Shown here piece by piece: positions 17,311-28,203 of a stretch of 64,000 bases of DNA. Position numbers and translations under genes: made by a program. The DNA is taken from contig JASSKH010000022.1 in NCBI GenBank assembly GCA_031763025.1, positions 468,628 to 532,627 of the forward strand. Reading direction: 5' to 3'. Every line of letters starts with the position of its first letter. Within the stretch, counting starts at the first letter, position 1. A model generated the notes under the pieces. That model searched no databases. It was not told the DNA's origin and worked only from the letters and a program-made list of their open reading frames with translations. The DNA comes from Macrocystis pyrifera (taxonomy: Eukaryota; Sar; Phaeophyceae; Laminariales; Laminariaceae).

Positions 17311-17905
17311 ACGCACCCATTAATTGCTTTCTTTAGTCATTAGGCCATTTATCACGCACTCCTTTCGAGACGGAGCCCCGTTCCTACTCCTAATGAAGAT
17401 ACCTCCAACAGTTGGGCGCTCCTTACGTTGTTTCCATGTATTTCAGAGAAACGTTTTGTTAATCTTATCCCCTTCCTGTTTCGCCGCTTGTGGCCACCAT
17501 CTATCTCCGGATAGCGATTCATTTTCTCGCTGCTATCTAGCGTTTATGGCGCGAGAGGTATGATCCCAATTTTTCACTACCACCTTTACGCCACTCGGGT
17601 AACAGACTCTATACCTCGCTCAAAGGCTGGACGTAAAAAAGAATTGTTGGTCACAGAGTAATAAACAATCCCCAAGGGAGGTGAATGTCGCGAAAATAAA
17701 AGGCTGAAAAAATATATATCGCTATAAAAAGAATTATTGCAGTCACTCGCCCGAGTGGCTCTGACCGGCTGAAAACACTCCTGATAGGTCTCAAAATACC
17801 GCACTATTCTCGCGTGGTGGTGGAAGTTTCATCGAAGTCGCAATAGCAGAGCCACTGTGGGGGTGGTGCCTTTTTTATTTCGAGCACTACTCTCAGATAA
17901 GGATC
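17311..17905. other. No gene recognised
   Basis: Separates array block 1 from a MITE. Ordinary composition, no supported exon. Confidence 0.35.
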
Positions 17906-18005
17906 TATTACGAGGGACCATAGTAAATAGGACCAAATATTGTTAGTAAAAATAGGAATATATATGGTGTATTCCATAGATCCTACACTATAGTCCCCTG
18001 TAATA
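17906..18005 (+). mobile_element. MITE family M1, copy 8
   Basis: TA-TTACGAGGGACCATAG at left, TAGTCCCCTGTAA-TA at right. Forward core with a small deletion. Confidence 0.8.
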
Positions 18006-18219
18006 CCTATGCATCTCACCCGAAGTATAATAACTTCGGAGAACGTTTATTTTTCGCCCAGCGCGACCAGGATTTCCGTATGCACTAATCCTGAGACAAG
18101 TAATCTAGCGACGGCATCGTACTAACTAGCAGTTGCTCACTATTTACGAGAGTTTGACCAGCCATAAAGTATTTGGCCCTAAACGTGCAAACCCCTACCG
18201 TGCGATGGGACGTTTTGGG

Positions 18220-18660
18220 GCTCCCATCCCATATGAATCCTATGGGAGCCCTAACGACTTGCGGGAGTCCATTGGGAGCACTTAATTCCCATAGAGTGGA
18301 GTCCCATGGAAGCCCTAAGATTGCATCGGAGTCCCACGGAAGCCTCAAGGCCCGTGGTACTCTCATGGAAGAATTCTATGGGAACGCGGACGTCTTACGA
18401 GATTCCCATGGGAGTACTAAAGCCCCGCAGCATCTGCATTGGGAATTCCATACGGTGCTCTCGTGGGGCTCCCATGCGACTTAAGTTAAGTTGTATCATA
18501 GCACCCACATGGAAGTTCGGTGAGACTTCGACGGGACTGTGTCCGTAGTACTTCCATGGGACGGCGGCCATGCCACTATTGGAATGCCATGTTTCTGCTA
18601 TATTTCTCCCATGGCGCTTCCATGGGAACATACGTAGGGAGATCCACAGGAATGCTGGCG
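18220..18660. repeat. 11-bp-periodic CCCATGG array, block 2
   Basis: Same motif family as block 1 (GAGTCCATTGG, GAGTCCCACGG, TCCCATGGAAG). It runs directly into the ACGGACAGTCC array. Confidence 0.65.
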
Positions 18661-18707
18661 CATGCCATTACGGTGGAGGCCACGAACGGAAACCCACCAA
18701 CGGTCCG

Positions 18708-19105
18708 AGGACAGCCCTGCGAGCACTTATTGGACGGTCCATGGACAGTCGACGGACAGCCAACGGACAGTCCACCGACGGCCCACGGACAACCCACGGA
18801 CAGCTCGCAGTAAGGCCACGGGAATCCCAAGGACAGTGCACGGACAGTCCACGGACGGCCTGCGGACAGCCGCCGGACAGCCCTCGATACACCCACGGAC
18901 AACCCAGGAACAACCTTTTAGATGAACCTCCATGTGCATCCCATGGGAGCAAAAGCCTATGGACAGCCCAAAGACAACCCATTGACAGCCCGTGGACAGT
19001 GTATGGCCACGAACAGACCACGGAAAACTACGGATAGCACGCGGACAGCCAACGGACGACCCAGGGCCAGTCTGCGGACAGCAAATGGACAGCTCGCGGA
19101 CCATT
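18708..19105 (+). repeat. 11-bp array ACGGACAGTCC (left arm)
   Basis: Consecutive units ACGGACAGCCA, ACGGACAGTCC, ACGGACAACCC and close variants, 11 bp each. Long frames on both strands are by-products of the repeat. Confidence 0.8.
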
Positions 19106-19809
19106 TCTATATTTGTCATGTACAACAAATTTGTCAAGACAGTAGCAGGGCCACGGGGGAAGGGAGCCAACGGTCAGGGAAAGGACTTTTGTCAAGCTCG
19201 GTGGATTCATCCGAAACTTACATAGTGATATAGCATGCTAGTCACACACCCGCTGGGTTATCCGCCGAATTGTGTGCAAGGGCGTTTAGCCTCCCGTCGT
19301 ATTGTGCGCCTTTGTCGTCCAACCCAAGAAACGAAGCGTGTATTGCCAAATTTTGTTTCAAGAAGGAAGGTTGTACTTGCCGGAACATCCGAAAGAGCGT
19401 CGCACGTAAAAAGAATATGGAAACAAACCGCAGGCTGTCTGTGGGCTATTCTTCGCACGGTAAGGCCCATGTAGATAAATCGAACACGACTGTCCGTGGA
19501 CTGTCCGCCGACTGTCCATAACAGGCTCCCCAAGGGTACACGGGAAAAAAACTGTCGACAACCATCTTTTATGTTTGAGAGTCCCTGGCAGGGAAGGGTT
19601 ACTAAAAACAAGTAGAAGAAAGTTGGGGGGGAAAAAAAACATGCTCTGTTTAATTTCCGACAAAAATCCCAACCCGCGCGTAGTTCGTTTTCTTTTCCGA
19701 CATGATGGCGAGTGCACCTCCGATTTTATGTTCTGTTCGTGTCCCCCTCGGCTATCCGCCGATATTTGTTCTCATGGGATTCCGCATGACGTTTTTTTTA
19801 TAAAGAATG
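19106..19809. other. Spacer between inverted arrays
   Basis: Mostly unique sequence, with three inverted-orientation units (ACTGTCCGTGG type) at about 19487-19520. No gene recognised. Confidence 0.45.
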
Positions 19810-19995
19810 CCCACGGGCTGTCCACGTGTTGTCCGCAGGCTGTCCACGGGGTATCCACAGACTGTCCATGTGTTGTTCGCGGGCTGTCCACGGCCTGTCC
19901 ACGGGCTGTCCGGCGGGCATTTCTTCCCATGAGATGCCCAAGACGATTCTCCACACAGACTGTGGAAGACCTGTCCGCGAGCTGTCCGGGGGGTG
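19810..19995 (-). repeat. 11-bp array, inverted right arm
   Basis: Units ACGGGCTGTCC and ACAGACTGTCC are the reverse complement of the left-arm unit at 18708-19105. Degenerate CCATGG units follow to about 20110, mirroring block 2 on the left. Confidence 0.75.
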
Positions 19996-20110
19996 GAAGC
20001 TTCCATGGGAGGTAGTATATAACCCACCGTAGGAGATCATGGATGCTTCGACGGAAGTAGACCGCTTGCCATAGAAGGTGATAGAAGTTTCCATGGAAGT
20101 ATTTGTATGG

Positions 20111-21040
20111 ACGTAGACTCAAAACCCAAGCAGTGCCGACATCGAAAATCTTTCCGCATAATAAACGGTCTAGATCTTTCAGGGCAGAGACATTTCCGAT
20201 ATGTATGATGTACGAGCTCACGTTGCGGGTGCGTTTCGTGTGCGCTTCTGCACGTTCTAGGGCATGTTTCCTGGGTTCGATCGGCAACTGTACAGAGTCC
20301 TGCAGCGCATGTCATTTCTTCAGATTAGGAGCTGAGTGGTCTACTTAATTAATGAAGTAGATCGTGACCTGTCCGACGTATGCTGGGCGCTTTCTCATCT
20401 CCGTGGAATTTGCCCAATGCATTTTTTACACCGTTTATTTATATCACTGTTAATGCAGTACCTGGTCTTCTATTTGCCATTTGCGACAATGTGTACTACG
20501 AATGTAGCGCTTGTTTTGATGGAAACGTCCACGTGAAAAAAAAAAAATACTTGCGATATAGGTAGACGTGGAAAAGATTGAGCGAAGGAAATCTGAGCTT
20601 TGTGGAGATGTGTAGAATCGTTGGGCAGATTGAACCGAGGGGATGGGGAAGATGGCCACAACGATCGTGAGAGTGCAGCAGTTAGTTGGTTGAAGTTGAG
20701 AGACAAAGGCAGGGAAGGGTTGAGAGAGAAAGGAAAAAGGCAATCTATTAGTAGCTCGAGACTCTATACTCGAGGGCGTATGCGAGCAAGGGTCTGGCGC
20801 TGGGTAGTAGGTTGGCGAGTTGGAATAAAAAAGGGGGCTCTTAAACTGGAAAGAAGAATGAGTCAAACGCGAGCGCTCGTGGCCAAAATGTCCTGGTTTT
20901 TCGAGATGATGTTTTTTCTCAAACTGTTATTGTATTTGTTTTGGGTGAACTGCTTCACAGAGCACCAACGCGAATAGCTTCACAAACGAAAGTCACCCCC
21001 TCTGCCCGTCCGTGATTAGTGCATAGCCACGGTCGGCCGC
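20111..21040. other. No gene recognised
   Basis: A 125-codon open frame on + at 20600-20977 and an overlapping frame on - have no recognisable domain and a basic, low-information composition. I do not call a gene. Confidence 0.35.
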
Positions 21041-21112
21041 AAGTCAACCATAAACTTTCCTGCGAAGGAAGAGGGTAAGTCAACCATAAACTTTCCTGCG
21101 AAGGAAGAGGGT
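21041..21112. repeat. Exact 36-bp tandem duplication
   Basis: Two identical copies of a 36-bp unit starting AAGTCAACCATAAACTTTCC at 21041 and 21077. Perfect identity suggests a recent duplication or an assembly duplication. Confidence 0.85.
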
Positions 21113-21129
21113 TGAGTTTGGAGGCGTTC

Positions 21130-21400
21130 TATGACAGAGGTTTACCCTAAAAATGCTGAGGCTCCTCACTTGACCTTAAGGAGCTCCATGCCTCACCCGA
21201 AACCTGACTTCGGCAAAAATCAAATTGCATCCCGATGAAGAAACCCATCGCCCAGTTATACAAAAAAAATGTCATTTTTCGAAACAAGATTGGCATTCGG
21301 ACGATTTTTGGTTAAGGAATTCCGTCATTCAGGAAAAAAGTCAACGGAAATGTGCTACCTCTATCGTAGAAGGTGTCTTTGAGTTGTTATCTGGGCCGCC
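21130..21400 (-). repeat. Dispersed repeat D2, copy 1
   Basis: Shares with 38430-38700, in reverse orientation, the landmarks GTCATTTTTCGAAACAAGATTGGCATTC, CTGACTTCGGCAAAAATCAAATTGCAT-like and CTCTATCGTAGA. A third partial copy lies at 30335-30425. No coding capacity. Confidence 0.6.
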
Positions 21401-21753
21401 TCTCGCCCTAAAAGCTCACAAAAAATCGAACAGATCGTCGATTCCTACTTCATGATATATAGATCTTTCAGGGTGGATACTTCAAATCCCCCATCTACCG
21501 CATATATTCTACAGTAGTAGTAGTAACTCTTGATGTTGCCCGGTGGGAGCTACACGAGCTGCATGACTGATCTAGTACGTGCTTGCGGAATTGGATATTA
21601 GGCAGTATGCAGATCATGCACAACGTACTCACAAGGGCAGGTGAAGAGCTTGACGGCCTACTACTACCGTAGATCATGATGTAGATCATGATCTGTCCGC
21701 GAGCGAGGTGTGTAAAGGTTGCCGGTGGAGAGGTCTGCTCGCGCAAATGAATG

Positions 21754-22180
21754 AGGGTGTGTCTTAAACCCCCCCCCAGAGAGCATGGGAACGAACCGGA
21801 TGGAATATTATTTGCTGCATGAATTGATGCTGATTGGCTGTGGGAAACGAATAGATTCAGCGCAGCCCGAGAAAAACTGTATATCTAGGAAGAGGAAGAA
21901 GAAGTGTTGCACCCCTTTTTCTTGTTTGGGAGGACCGAACGGCCCGACCGAACGGGAACATAGAGGATCTTATTTGATGTAGATGGACACCACCGAAGAT
22001 GGATGTGGACACCAATGTGATCTGGCATATGCAAAATATACCGTTCGTACTGATTCGGCTGGCGAGGCCCAGGATTCTGCATGGACCCGAACACGTTTTT
22101 TTACACAGGCACGGAACGAATGACCACGAACAGCCTCGTTCCGTTCCGCTCGTTCTCTGGGGGGGGTTAAGACACGCCCT
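21754..22180. mobile_element. TIR element T1, copy 1
   Basis: Begins GGGTGTGTCTTAAACCCC and ends with the inverted GGGGTTAAGACACGCCC. The similarity between ends extends about 40 bp, to GAACGAACC-like sequence. Flanking TGA on both sides could be a 3-bp target duplication. The 430-bp interior aligns with copy 2 at 23305-24171. No transposase frame. Confidence 0.65.
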
Positions 22181-22382
22181 GAACAGTGTTGATGACCTTG
22201 AGAATTACTTGCATTCTCAGGACGGGACGAAATAATATGCCGTAGCGTCATCGGGGTTCGCCCATCACGGTGATCGATCGGGCTTCATGCCCCATTGCAT
22301 GGCCAGCTGCTTGCTGTTACCTATAAAATATTTACTGGTACCTGGTATACCAGGTATATTTAATAGTGAGTGCTGGGGTCTC

Positions 22383-22491
22383 TATTACGGGGGACCATAG
22401 TAAATAGGACCAAATATTGTTAGTAAAAATAGGTAAATATATAGGTTTATATGTATACCATAGGTCCTATTAACTATGGACCCCCGTAATA
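22383..22491 (+). mobile_element. MITE family M1, copy 9
   Basis: Close to the consensus: TA-TTACGGGGGACCATAG at left, CTATGGACCCCCGTAA-TA at right, forward core. C before and G after the TA make the inferred pre-insertion target CTAG. Confidence 0.9.
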
Positions 22492-23304
22492 GTCTGGAAT
22501 TCTGTCTAGATGTTTAGTTCGTTCTTGTCCGAACGCGATCATACGGTAAAAAAAAAACAAGTAATAAATACGCCTGGACTTAAGTTTCCCTGTAAAAAAG
22601 GTGAAGAGACGGTAAACTCTCGGGAAACGGGTCAGGTGTTGTACACCATCGATTTTTGTTGTTGATTGGTGTGTTGTTTGGCGAAGACTTCGAGTCCAGA
22701 CTGGAGTTCTGGCAGTGTAATAACTTGAACGCGTACAGGTCGTAGGCGGACCTTGGGCCAGCCGGCATCTTAGCAATAATACCACCACCGCCTATATGTG
22801 CGTGTACTACCGTCTGTGTGCCTAACTAGCCATCAACGGCGGTATCATATCATCGTGGAAGAAACTTTACGCTCGTCTTGTACGTAGCGCATAATCGAAA
22901 AAATTACTCGGAGTCGAAATGCACCATGCATGTCCGACCGTAAACCTACAGCAGTAGAATAAATGCACGTGCTATTCGTCAGCTCGAGACACGCTTTTCC
23001 GACCGGGGTGTTGTGCGATAGCGGCGCTGTCATATAGCTGGCTTCACGGCGAGACTAAGGCACGGTCAACACCCAACCAACCAAGGATGACGCTGCTTGA
23101 AGGGGGCTACTACTGCTGCTGCTGTATTGACAACGGAAAAAATTAACGGGTCAACAACCTTGATCTTCGATTTCTTCTGATTTGGTCTGATTTCTGCTGA
23201 TATTTTCTCGATCGGCCATGGGGCAAATTCTCGAGCAGAGAGAGAGCCGGTGGTGCACATTTATTTCTGTTTTGTACTTTGTCTATCTTCGTTGAAGACG
23301 TATG
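22492..23304. other. No gene recognised
   Basis: Unique-looking sequence with no supported exon, between a MITE and T1 copy 2. Confidence 0.35.
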
Positions 23305-24171
23305 GGGGTGTGTGTCTTAACCCCCCCGGAGAGCAATGGAACGAACCGAATGGAATATTACTTGCTTCATGAATTGATGCTGATTATTGTGGAAAACAAA
23401 TAGATTCAGCGCAGCCCGAAAAAAACAGGATGTCTAGGAAGAAGGAGTGCACCCCTTTCTCCCAGATTGCTTAACCTGCTCGGAAATTTCTCAACTGCGG
23501 ACGACGATTCCGAAGCCCAGACCGCGCTACGCAATTTTCAAGTCAAAAACACCCCGAAAGATTCTTTCTCTCTTTTCTTGTTTTGGGAGGACCGAACGGC
23601 CCGACCGAACGGGAACATATAGGATCTTATTTGATGATGTAGATGGACACGGCCGAAGATGGATGTGGGCACAAATCAATATTATTTAAAATTGTGCTGT
23701 TGACCCGGCAGCATCCAGGGGGGCCGCTGGCCTATATCTTTGACAAGGAATCACATATAGAATACGCGCGCTCGGTTTATCACAATAATTGTAAAATTCG
23801 GTAAAAATGTGGAATATAGACGAGGCGTATTACGCAGCTTGCAAAGTTGAGTATCAACTATTTAATCAGTCGAACTCACTGCTGACGTACTTCAAAATTT
23901 ATAAAATCAATATTATGCAGCTTGCAAAGCTGAGTATCAACTATTTAATCAGTCGAACTCACAGCTTTTCAAAATTTATAAAATCAATGTGCTGAGCATG
24001 TGCTCTGGCATGTATGCAAAAGATACCGTTCGCACTGATTCGGCTGGCGAGGCCCACAGGATTCTGCGTGGACCCAAACACGTTTTTTTTACACAGGCAT
24101 GGAACGAACGACCACGAACAGCCTCGTTCCGTTCCGCTGGTTCCCATGCGCTCTTCGGAGAGACACGCCCT
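23305..24171. mobile_element. TIR element T1, copy 2 (with insertions)
   Basis: Same ends (GGGTGTGTGTCTTAACCCC / GAGACACGCCC) and same interior blocks as 21754-22180, including the TCGGCTGGCGAGGCCCA and CCTCGTTCCGTTCCGCT boxes. Two extra segments are present: about 117 bp near 23460-23577 and about 310 bp at about 23677-23988. Confidence 0.65.
23832..23990 (+). repeat. Tandem pair of a 75-bp dispersed repeat
   Basis: Two copies of a segment running from CAGCTTGCAAAG through TTTAATCAGTCGAACTCAC to AAAATTTATAAAATCA. A third copy lies alone at 27192-27270. They form part of the extra DNA inside T1 copy 2. Confidence 0.75.
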
Positions 24172-24696
24172 GACACCCGTCCGCCGTTGAGGCGATTCCA
24201 AAGGAAATGAAGGGTCCCTCCTCCTTTGGAGTACCACCACCCGTGTCATGAGGGGCAACTACAACAACAACAGCAGTAGTAACAGTAACGTACTTGAAAT
24301 TATATGGAGGAAGGCTGATTTATTTTAGCAGGTACGAGGAGGTGGTAAATTACTATGGCAACAGTAGTTTACCGTATGTATGTACCAACCTCTTCTACCC
24401 GTCCTTCTTGCTACCTGACACAGCATAAAACAAAATGGTTGCGTACTACAGCAGCAGTAGTATATATGTACGTACAGCAGTATACTACATCGCTGTATGT
24501 AGCAGCTCCCAGTCATTGACTCAGTGTTTTTTCGAGCGCTGAAACGACGGGTAAAAAACAAACGCGAATTTTACGTAACACAAATAAATTCCCGAATAGA
24601 CCGACATATCATAATATATACCAACTGAGCACTATCAGGATGGGAGGAACGTGTATCTGCTAGCGGTCGTTGTTGTAGTTTTGCCACATCATCACC
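24172..24696. other. No gene recognised
   Basis: CAG/ACA-rich patches and palindromic GTACGTAC words only. Confidence 0.35.
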
Positions 24697-24923
24697 TGCC
24701 TTCTTCTTCGCCACTGCTGAGAGTGGAGGGAGGCTGCACTGTCATCATCGTCACCGAAATCACTTCCATCCACCACCACCCTCATCACTAGCAAGCGCGG
24801 AGGTTCATCCCAACGCTCCTCCACCATGTTGTACCTGGCCAGATACACATGCTTTCTGTTAATAGTCGCCGTTTGCTCGATCTGCGGTGCTGCTAGTGAC
24901 GAGGCGGGGGAGGTAGGGGTCAT
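24697..24923 (-). CDS. Possible first exon of an unrecognised gene
   Basis: From an ATG at 24921-24923 the minus strand reads about 75 codons of non-repetitive sequence including IEQTATINRKHVYLARYNM and an acidic DDDD run. It then meets a good donor context, GGCAG|GTGATG, at about 24696. No family recognised and no downstream exon identified. Composition looks more protein-like than neighbouring frames, which is the only reason it is listed. Confidence 0.25.
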
Positions 24924-25321
24924 GGCGCCGCTCAGCTTTCTGCGTCAAGGTATGCGTACTACTACTGATGCTGCGTACCGCTGTATGTCATCGACAATAC
25001 TATAATAGACAGACGGTGATCACATACACACACGTAGACTACAACAGCATTTAGACTACTACTATACTATTAATACCAGGTACTCTATTCATGCTGCAGG
25101 CTCATACCCACAGCGTGCCATAGACTAGACGACGACCACAGCAAGAACGATCTGCGTGTAGGTGCTCATAAACACTGGATTTTATAACTTGAGGAAATGG
25201 AAAGCAAATGAGAAAAAAAACGTTTACGCGGCTAACTTCTTGAGTTCGTAAAATATTTCAAGTCTGATAGGCTCAAAAACTATCTATCTACTCTTCAACA
25301 ACAGCAACCAAGGGTACTCTT

Positions 25322-25447
25322 GAGGAAATCGAACGAGCACAGCCGAAGGTACAGCAAAAACAATCGTTTGAACCGACAAAAAAATAATCCGTGGTAAATG
25401 TATTGTTTTTGCCGTACCTTCGGCACGGGCGCTTGTTCGATTTCCTC
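25322..25447. repeat. Foldback element with ~45-bp arms
   Basis: Left arm GAGGAAATCGAACGAGC...GGTACAGCAAAAACAAT pairs with right arm ATTGTTTTTGCCGTACC...GCTTGTTCGATTTCCTC, with a loop of about 35 bp. The reading frames in both arms are mirror images and not genes. Confidence 0.7.
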
Positions 25448-26040
25448 CATCAATAGAGTATACGTACGTACGTGCGTTCGTTCGGTTGCTGTTGAAGAGT
25501 ACAACAGCAGTAGTAGATACGAGCATAGATAGTAGAGCGTTTCGGAAAAAAAAAAAAGAAAAAAAAAAAACTTGGTGGGGTGCTCAGGGTGGATGCTCAG
25601 GGTTGGTGCATCCAGGATTTTTGGAAAAAAAATCGAAAAAAAAACAAATTGCTCAGGGTGGGAGGAGGAATAAAATGACGTGGACCTGCGTTCAAGCTTC
25701 CCCACTTTTCACAGCAAGCTTCGAGCATCGTGCAGTCGACCGCCGCGTGTCCCACCACCTTTCGCCCCGACCTGCCCCTCCCGCTCCTCCATCACTATAA
25801 CACGATCTCCACCGTCGCTGTCCTCCGAGCCACCACCCGGCTAGATAGAGGTTGCGTGTCTTCGTTTTCGTGTGCAGCGTGATGTGCTTCTATTTATTAT
25901 CGAGCTGCTCCTGCTCACTTATTTTCTTTCTCTTCCTTTCTCCGATTGATAAACCTTACTATTGAAGGAGTCGTGTGGCCTGGGTGGATGACGAGCCTGC
26001 TTTGCTTGTTTCGTATTATCTGACGCCGATGGGCCGGGGA
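25448..26040. other. No gene recognised
   Basis: Poly-A stretches and a local duplication of GCTCAGGGTGG (about 25578, 25588 and 25655). Nothing further. Confidence 0.35.
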
Positions 26041-26044
26041 TAGT

Positions 26045-26605
26045 TGACGAACGCTGGACGATCGTGGCAGACAGGGTAGCAAGGTACCAGGCGGGCCAGC
26101 AGGGAGACCCTGGCTGTGCTACGTACTCGTACGATAAACTGCTGCCGCTACCTGGAGCATGCCTTGTGCTTTGTTTGGTTTGCCTGTTATTTTTCCCTTG
26201 GTTCTTATTGACGACTATGGTGCTTTCTTCTTTTTCCTTTTTTTTTTCTAGCTCCTTCTTTTCAAGTGTCTGCCAGATCCCCTGCGGGGGGGGGTACGAT
26301 GGTTTGTATACCAGGTAGGTATCGTATATATATTTTTATTTTTCCTTGTTTCTTTTTCTCTTTGTTTTCGTTTTTGTTTTTTCTCTTTGTTTCGTGCCTG
26401 TCGTACGCAGTATGATGACATGGCATTGCATTGCATACGTGGCAACGTAGTATCTCTGTATCTGTGGCGTAGCTTTGTGACCACAGAAGTTGTAGTATCT
26501 CTCTAGGATTGAAGAATCAGCACGGACACTGGTTGGGCTGGATGTCGACGGGTAGAAAGAACGGTTTAATGTGAAGAAAACAACAACAACAACAACAACA
26601 ACTTC
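26045..26605 (+). mobile_element. LINE 3' end fragment with (AAC)n tail
   Basis: Begins with the conserved ORF end (GGCAGACAGGGTAGCAAGGTACCAGGCGG). It continues through the pyrimidine-rich 3' UTR shared by all LINE copies here (TTTTCAAGTGTCTGCCA, GTATGATGACATGGCATTGC, GTCGACGGGTAGAAAG) and ends in an (AAC)n run at about 26577-26601. Upstream coding sequence is absent. The 3' simple-repeat tail fits target-primed reverse transcription in RTE-like LINEs. Confidence 0.7.
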
Positions 26606-27900
26606 GCCTCGCCTGCTGCGAATACAGCAGTAGTACATGTAGCCCCATCACAACCAACCGCTTATTGGTGGAGGAGGTGGTGCGCCCGGTTGCCCCAACG
26701 CTTTGGCGATTGGTCGTCCGCCTCGCGTACCTTCTACGCCATCACCGCTCTCCTCACTGTCACGCGGCGTGAGGTTGCTGGGTCGATTGTCTTCACTATT
26801 TTTTTCGAAAAATAGATAGATAATAGCCTGCTGAGATTGCCGAAGCTACTCTGTACTTCCTCGCCGCCAAAATCACGAACCAAACGACGACTGGTTCGAG
26901 GAGATGGCACGCCTTGTCGCCCTAAGATATGGCGACGAGTCAGTGTCAGTCCCGGGCTGCTTGTGTGACGGTACAGGCCTCATTTTTACTACCTGTGCTC
27001 TGTGCCATGACCAATACCCTGAGCAGCTTCTTTGCTCAGGGTTGAACCCTGTTTTGCAGCCCGTAACCCTGAGCATCCGGAAAAAAAAATAATCTGCTCA
27101 TTGTCAAGGAAAAAAATAGCCGTCAACGTCTTTTATGCGGAGAGACTTCGACAAACCCTGAGCAACACAACAATCGAGGCGTATTATTACGCAGCTTGCA
27201 AAATTGGGTATCAACCATTTAATCAGTCGAACTCACAGCTGACGTATTTCAAAATTTATAAAATCACCCTGAGATGCGCACTTTTTTTTGTTTTTGTTTT
27301 TATTTTCCGAAACTCTCAAGTATTTTGAGCCTATATATCAGACTTGAAAATATTTTACGAACATGAAGAAGCTAGCCGCTTGAACGTTTTCTTCTCAACT
27401 TCTTTCCTTTTTCTCAAGTTATATGATCCAGTGTTTACGATGACGGTATTACTACGAAAATATCACTGCACTACAGTGTGGGTTCAAGTATAAATCATAA
27501 CCTTGTGGGTATTTTAATAAAAGTGAAAACATAAGGCTCGCGTTCCGGAGGACTCTCGTAAGAAAATCCAATCAAGACATTGTACTCAGAGGCGAGGACC
27601 ACACCAAACCCTACGTGATGTACAATACTTCGTAGCGAATATATTTATGCTATTTAAGGACGGTTTTTTAAGGCTTTCTCAGATGGGGTGATTATTGCTG
27701 GTGGGGGCCATACTGCTGTGATCAAGTAATATACGTATACCGCCGCAAGGTATTGCTGTTCTACTGTACCATATAGAGTCGACCCCACTACCAACTGTGA
27801 GTGAGTCTATTGTAGAGGGCCACACTGTTCATAGAAGAACAGTACCCAACCTACCCCTCGTGCCTGTTATAAGTGGCATGGCTCATCGACCTACTCCAAA
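26606..27900. other. No gene recognised; one 75-bp repeat copy
   Basis: 27192-27270 is the third copy of the 75-bp repeat seen at 23832-23990. The rest holds no supported exon. 27906-28034 is a degenerate (ATG)n microsatellite running into the gap. Confidence 0.4.
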
Positions 27901-28034
27901 TAATGACGGTGAGGGATGATGACGATGATGATGATGACAACGATGATGATGATCATAATGATGACAATGATGATTGATGATGCTGATTCATGATGATGCT
28001 GATTCCACGGCGCTGGTTCATGATGATTATGATT

Positions 28035-28134
28035 NNNNNNNNNNNNNNNNNNNNNNNNNNNNNNNNNNNNNNNNNNNNNNNNNNNNNNNNNNNNNNNNNN
28101 NNNNNNNNNNNNNNNNNNNNNNNNNNNNNNNNNN
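28035..28134. other. Assembly gap, 100 N
   Basis: Exactly 100 N, the usual placeholder for a gap of unknown size. The left side is a microsatellite and the right side is LINE 3' UTR, both common reasons for an assembly to break. Confidence 1.
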
Positions 28135-28203
28135 CTTGTGCTTTGTTTGATTTGCCTCTTATTTTTCCCTTGGTTCTTAGTCTTACTCTGTTGACGACTA
28201 TGC

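Noticed and set aside
18570..19037. 155-codon frame and others in the 11-bp arrays
   Set aside because: Amino acid composition simply follows the 11-bp repeat; frames overlap on both strands and have no domain.
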